Shown here in pieces: positions 5,495 through 5,566 of a stretch of DNA of 5,566 nucleotides (within the stretch, counting starts at the first letter, position 1; each line of letters begins with the position of its first letter). This stretch comes from Actinomycetes bacterium. GTDB taxonomy: Bacteria > Actinomycetota > Actinomycetes > JAJYSQ01. The DNA is taken from NCBI GenBank assembly GCA_021793495.1, contig JAJYSQ010000158.1:1-5566 (forward strand), in the 5' to 3' direction. A program made the position numbers and the translations under genes. Under the pieces are notes generated by a model. It was not told the origin of the DNA. It did no database searches and saw nothing but the letters and a program-made list of their open reading frames with translations.

Positions 5495-5566
5495 CTACTC
5501 GGCGTCCTGGGCCAGTAGATCCGCGATCCGCTGCACACCCTCGCGCAGCTGGGCATCGCGCAGGGC
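5495..5566 (-). CDS. C-terminal end (23 residues) of an unidentified convergent protein
   Basis: On the minus strand the frame enters from the right edge and ends at TAG (5497-5495). The visible residues begin ALRDAQLREGVQRIADLLAQ and end DAE, which form a single amphipathic helix. Such an L-R-E-G-x-x-R-(I/L)-A ending is frequent at the C-terminus of fold-type I PLP-dependent aminotransferases, but it is too short and generic to assign. Codon use, with G or C in nearly all third positions, supports real coding. The gene converges on the sulfur unit and probably shares the hairpin terminators. Confidence 0.55.
   Translation of the reverse strand, partial: ALRDAQLREGVQRIADLLAQDAE

Noticed and set aside
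1..5566. CRISPR array, tRNA/rRNA gene, insertion sequence or phage element
   Set aside because: No spaced repeat array, no tRNA-like cloverleaf, no transposase or integrase reading frame and no terminal repeats were seen.

Overview
The window comes from a very GC-rich bacterial chromosome. The gene order and protein families point to an actinobacterium: a HadA/HadB pair encoded just before murB, very high G/C at third codon positions, GTG/ATG starts, and genes joined by 1- to 4-base overlaps. The species cannot be named from the sequence.

Layout. (1) Bases 1-3309 are a tightly packed plus-strand run: the 3' end of a short-chain dehydrogenase/reductase, hadA and hadB (subunits of a (3R)-hydroxyacyl dehydratase of the MaoC/hot-dog superfamily), a fusion protein with a cysteinyl-tRNA-synthetase-like helical segment and a glycosyltransferase-2-like domain, and murB (UDP-N-acetylenolpyruvoylglucosamine reductase). 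Overlaps are TGATG (SDR/hadA), GTGA (hadA/hadB) and ATGA (glycosyltransferase/murB); the only gap is 48 bases before the glycosyltransferase. Together these are cell-envelope functions: acyl-chain reduction/dehydration and peptidoglycan precursor synthesis. (2) A perfect 21-bp inverted repeat with a 2-base centre (3232-3275) lies inside the last codons of murB and probably marks the end of that unit. (3) Bases 3368-5224 are a second plus-strand unit for sulfur handling: a DsrE-like protein, a TusA-like sulfur carrier and an FAD-dependent sulfide:quinone oxidoreductase-like enzyme. A plausible pathway is sulfide oxidation at the membrane by the flavoprotein, with the sulfane sulfur carried as a cysteine persulfide by TusA and DsrE. 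(4) Bases 5225-5494 hold no convincing gene. They contain two adjacent strong hairpins (5312-5340 and 5346-5389), which probably terminate transcription from both sides, and a 16-base tandem repeat (5395-5434). (5) A minus-strand gene, convergent with the sulfur unit, enters from the right edge; only its last 23 codons are visible.

The most interesting items are the hairpin built into the murB coding end, the compact DsrE-TusA-SQR cassette, the unusual fusion protein between hadB and murB, and the intergenic hairpin pair whose inner arms can also pair with each other.
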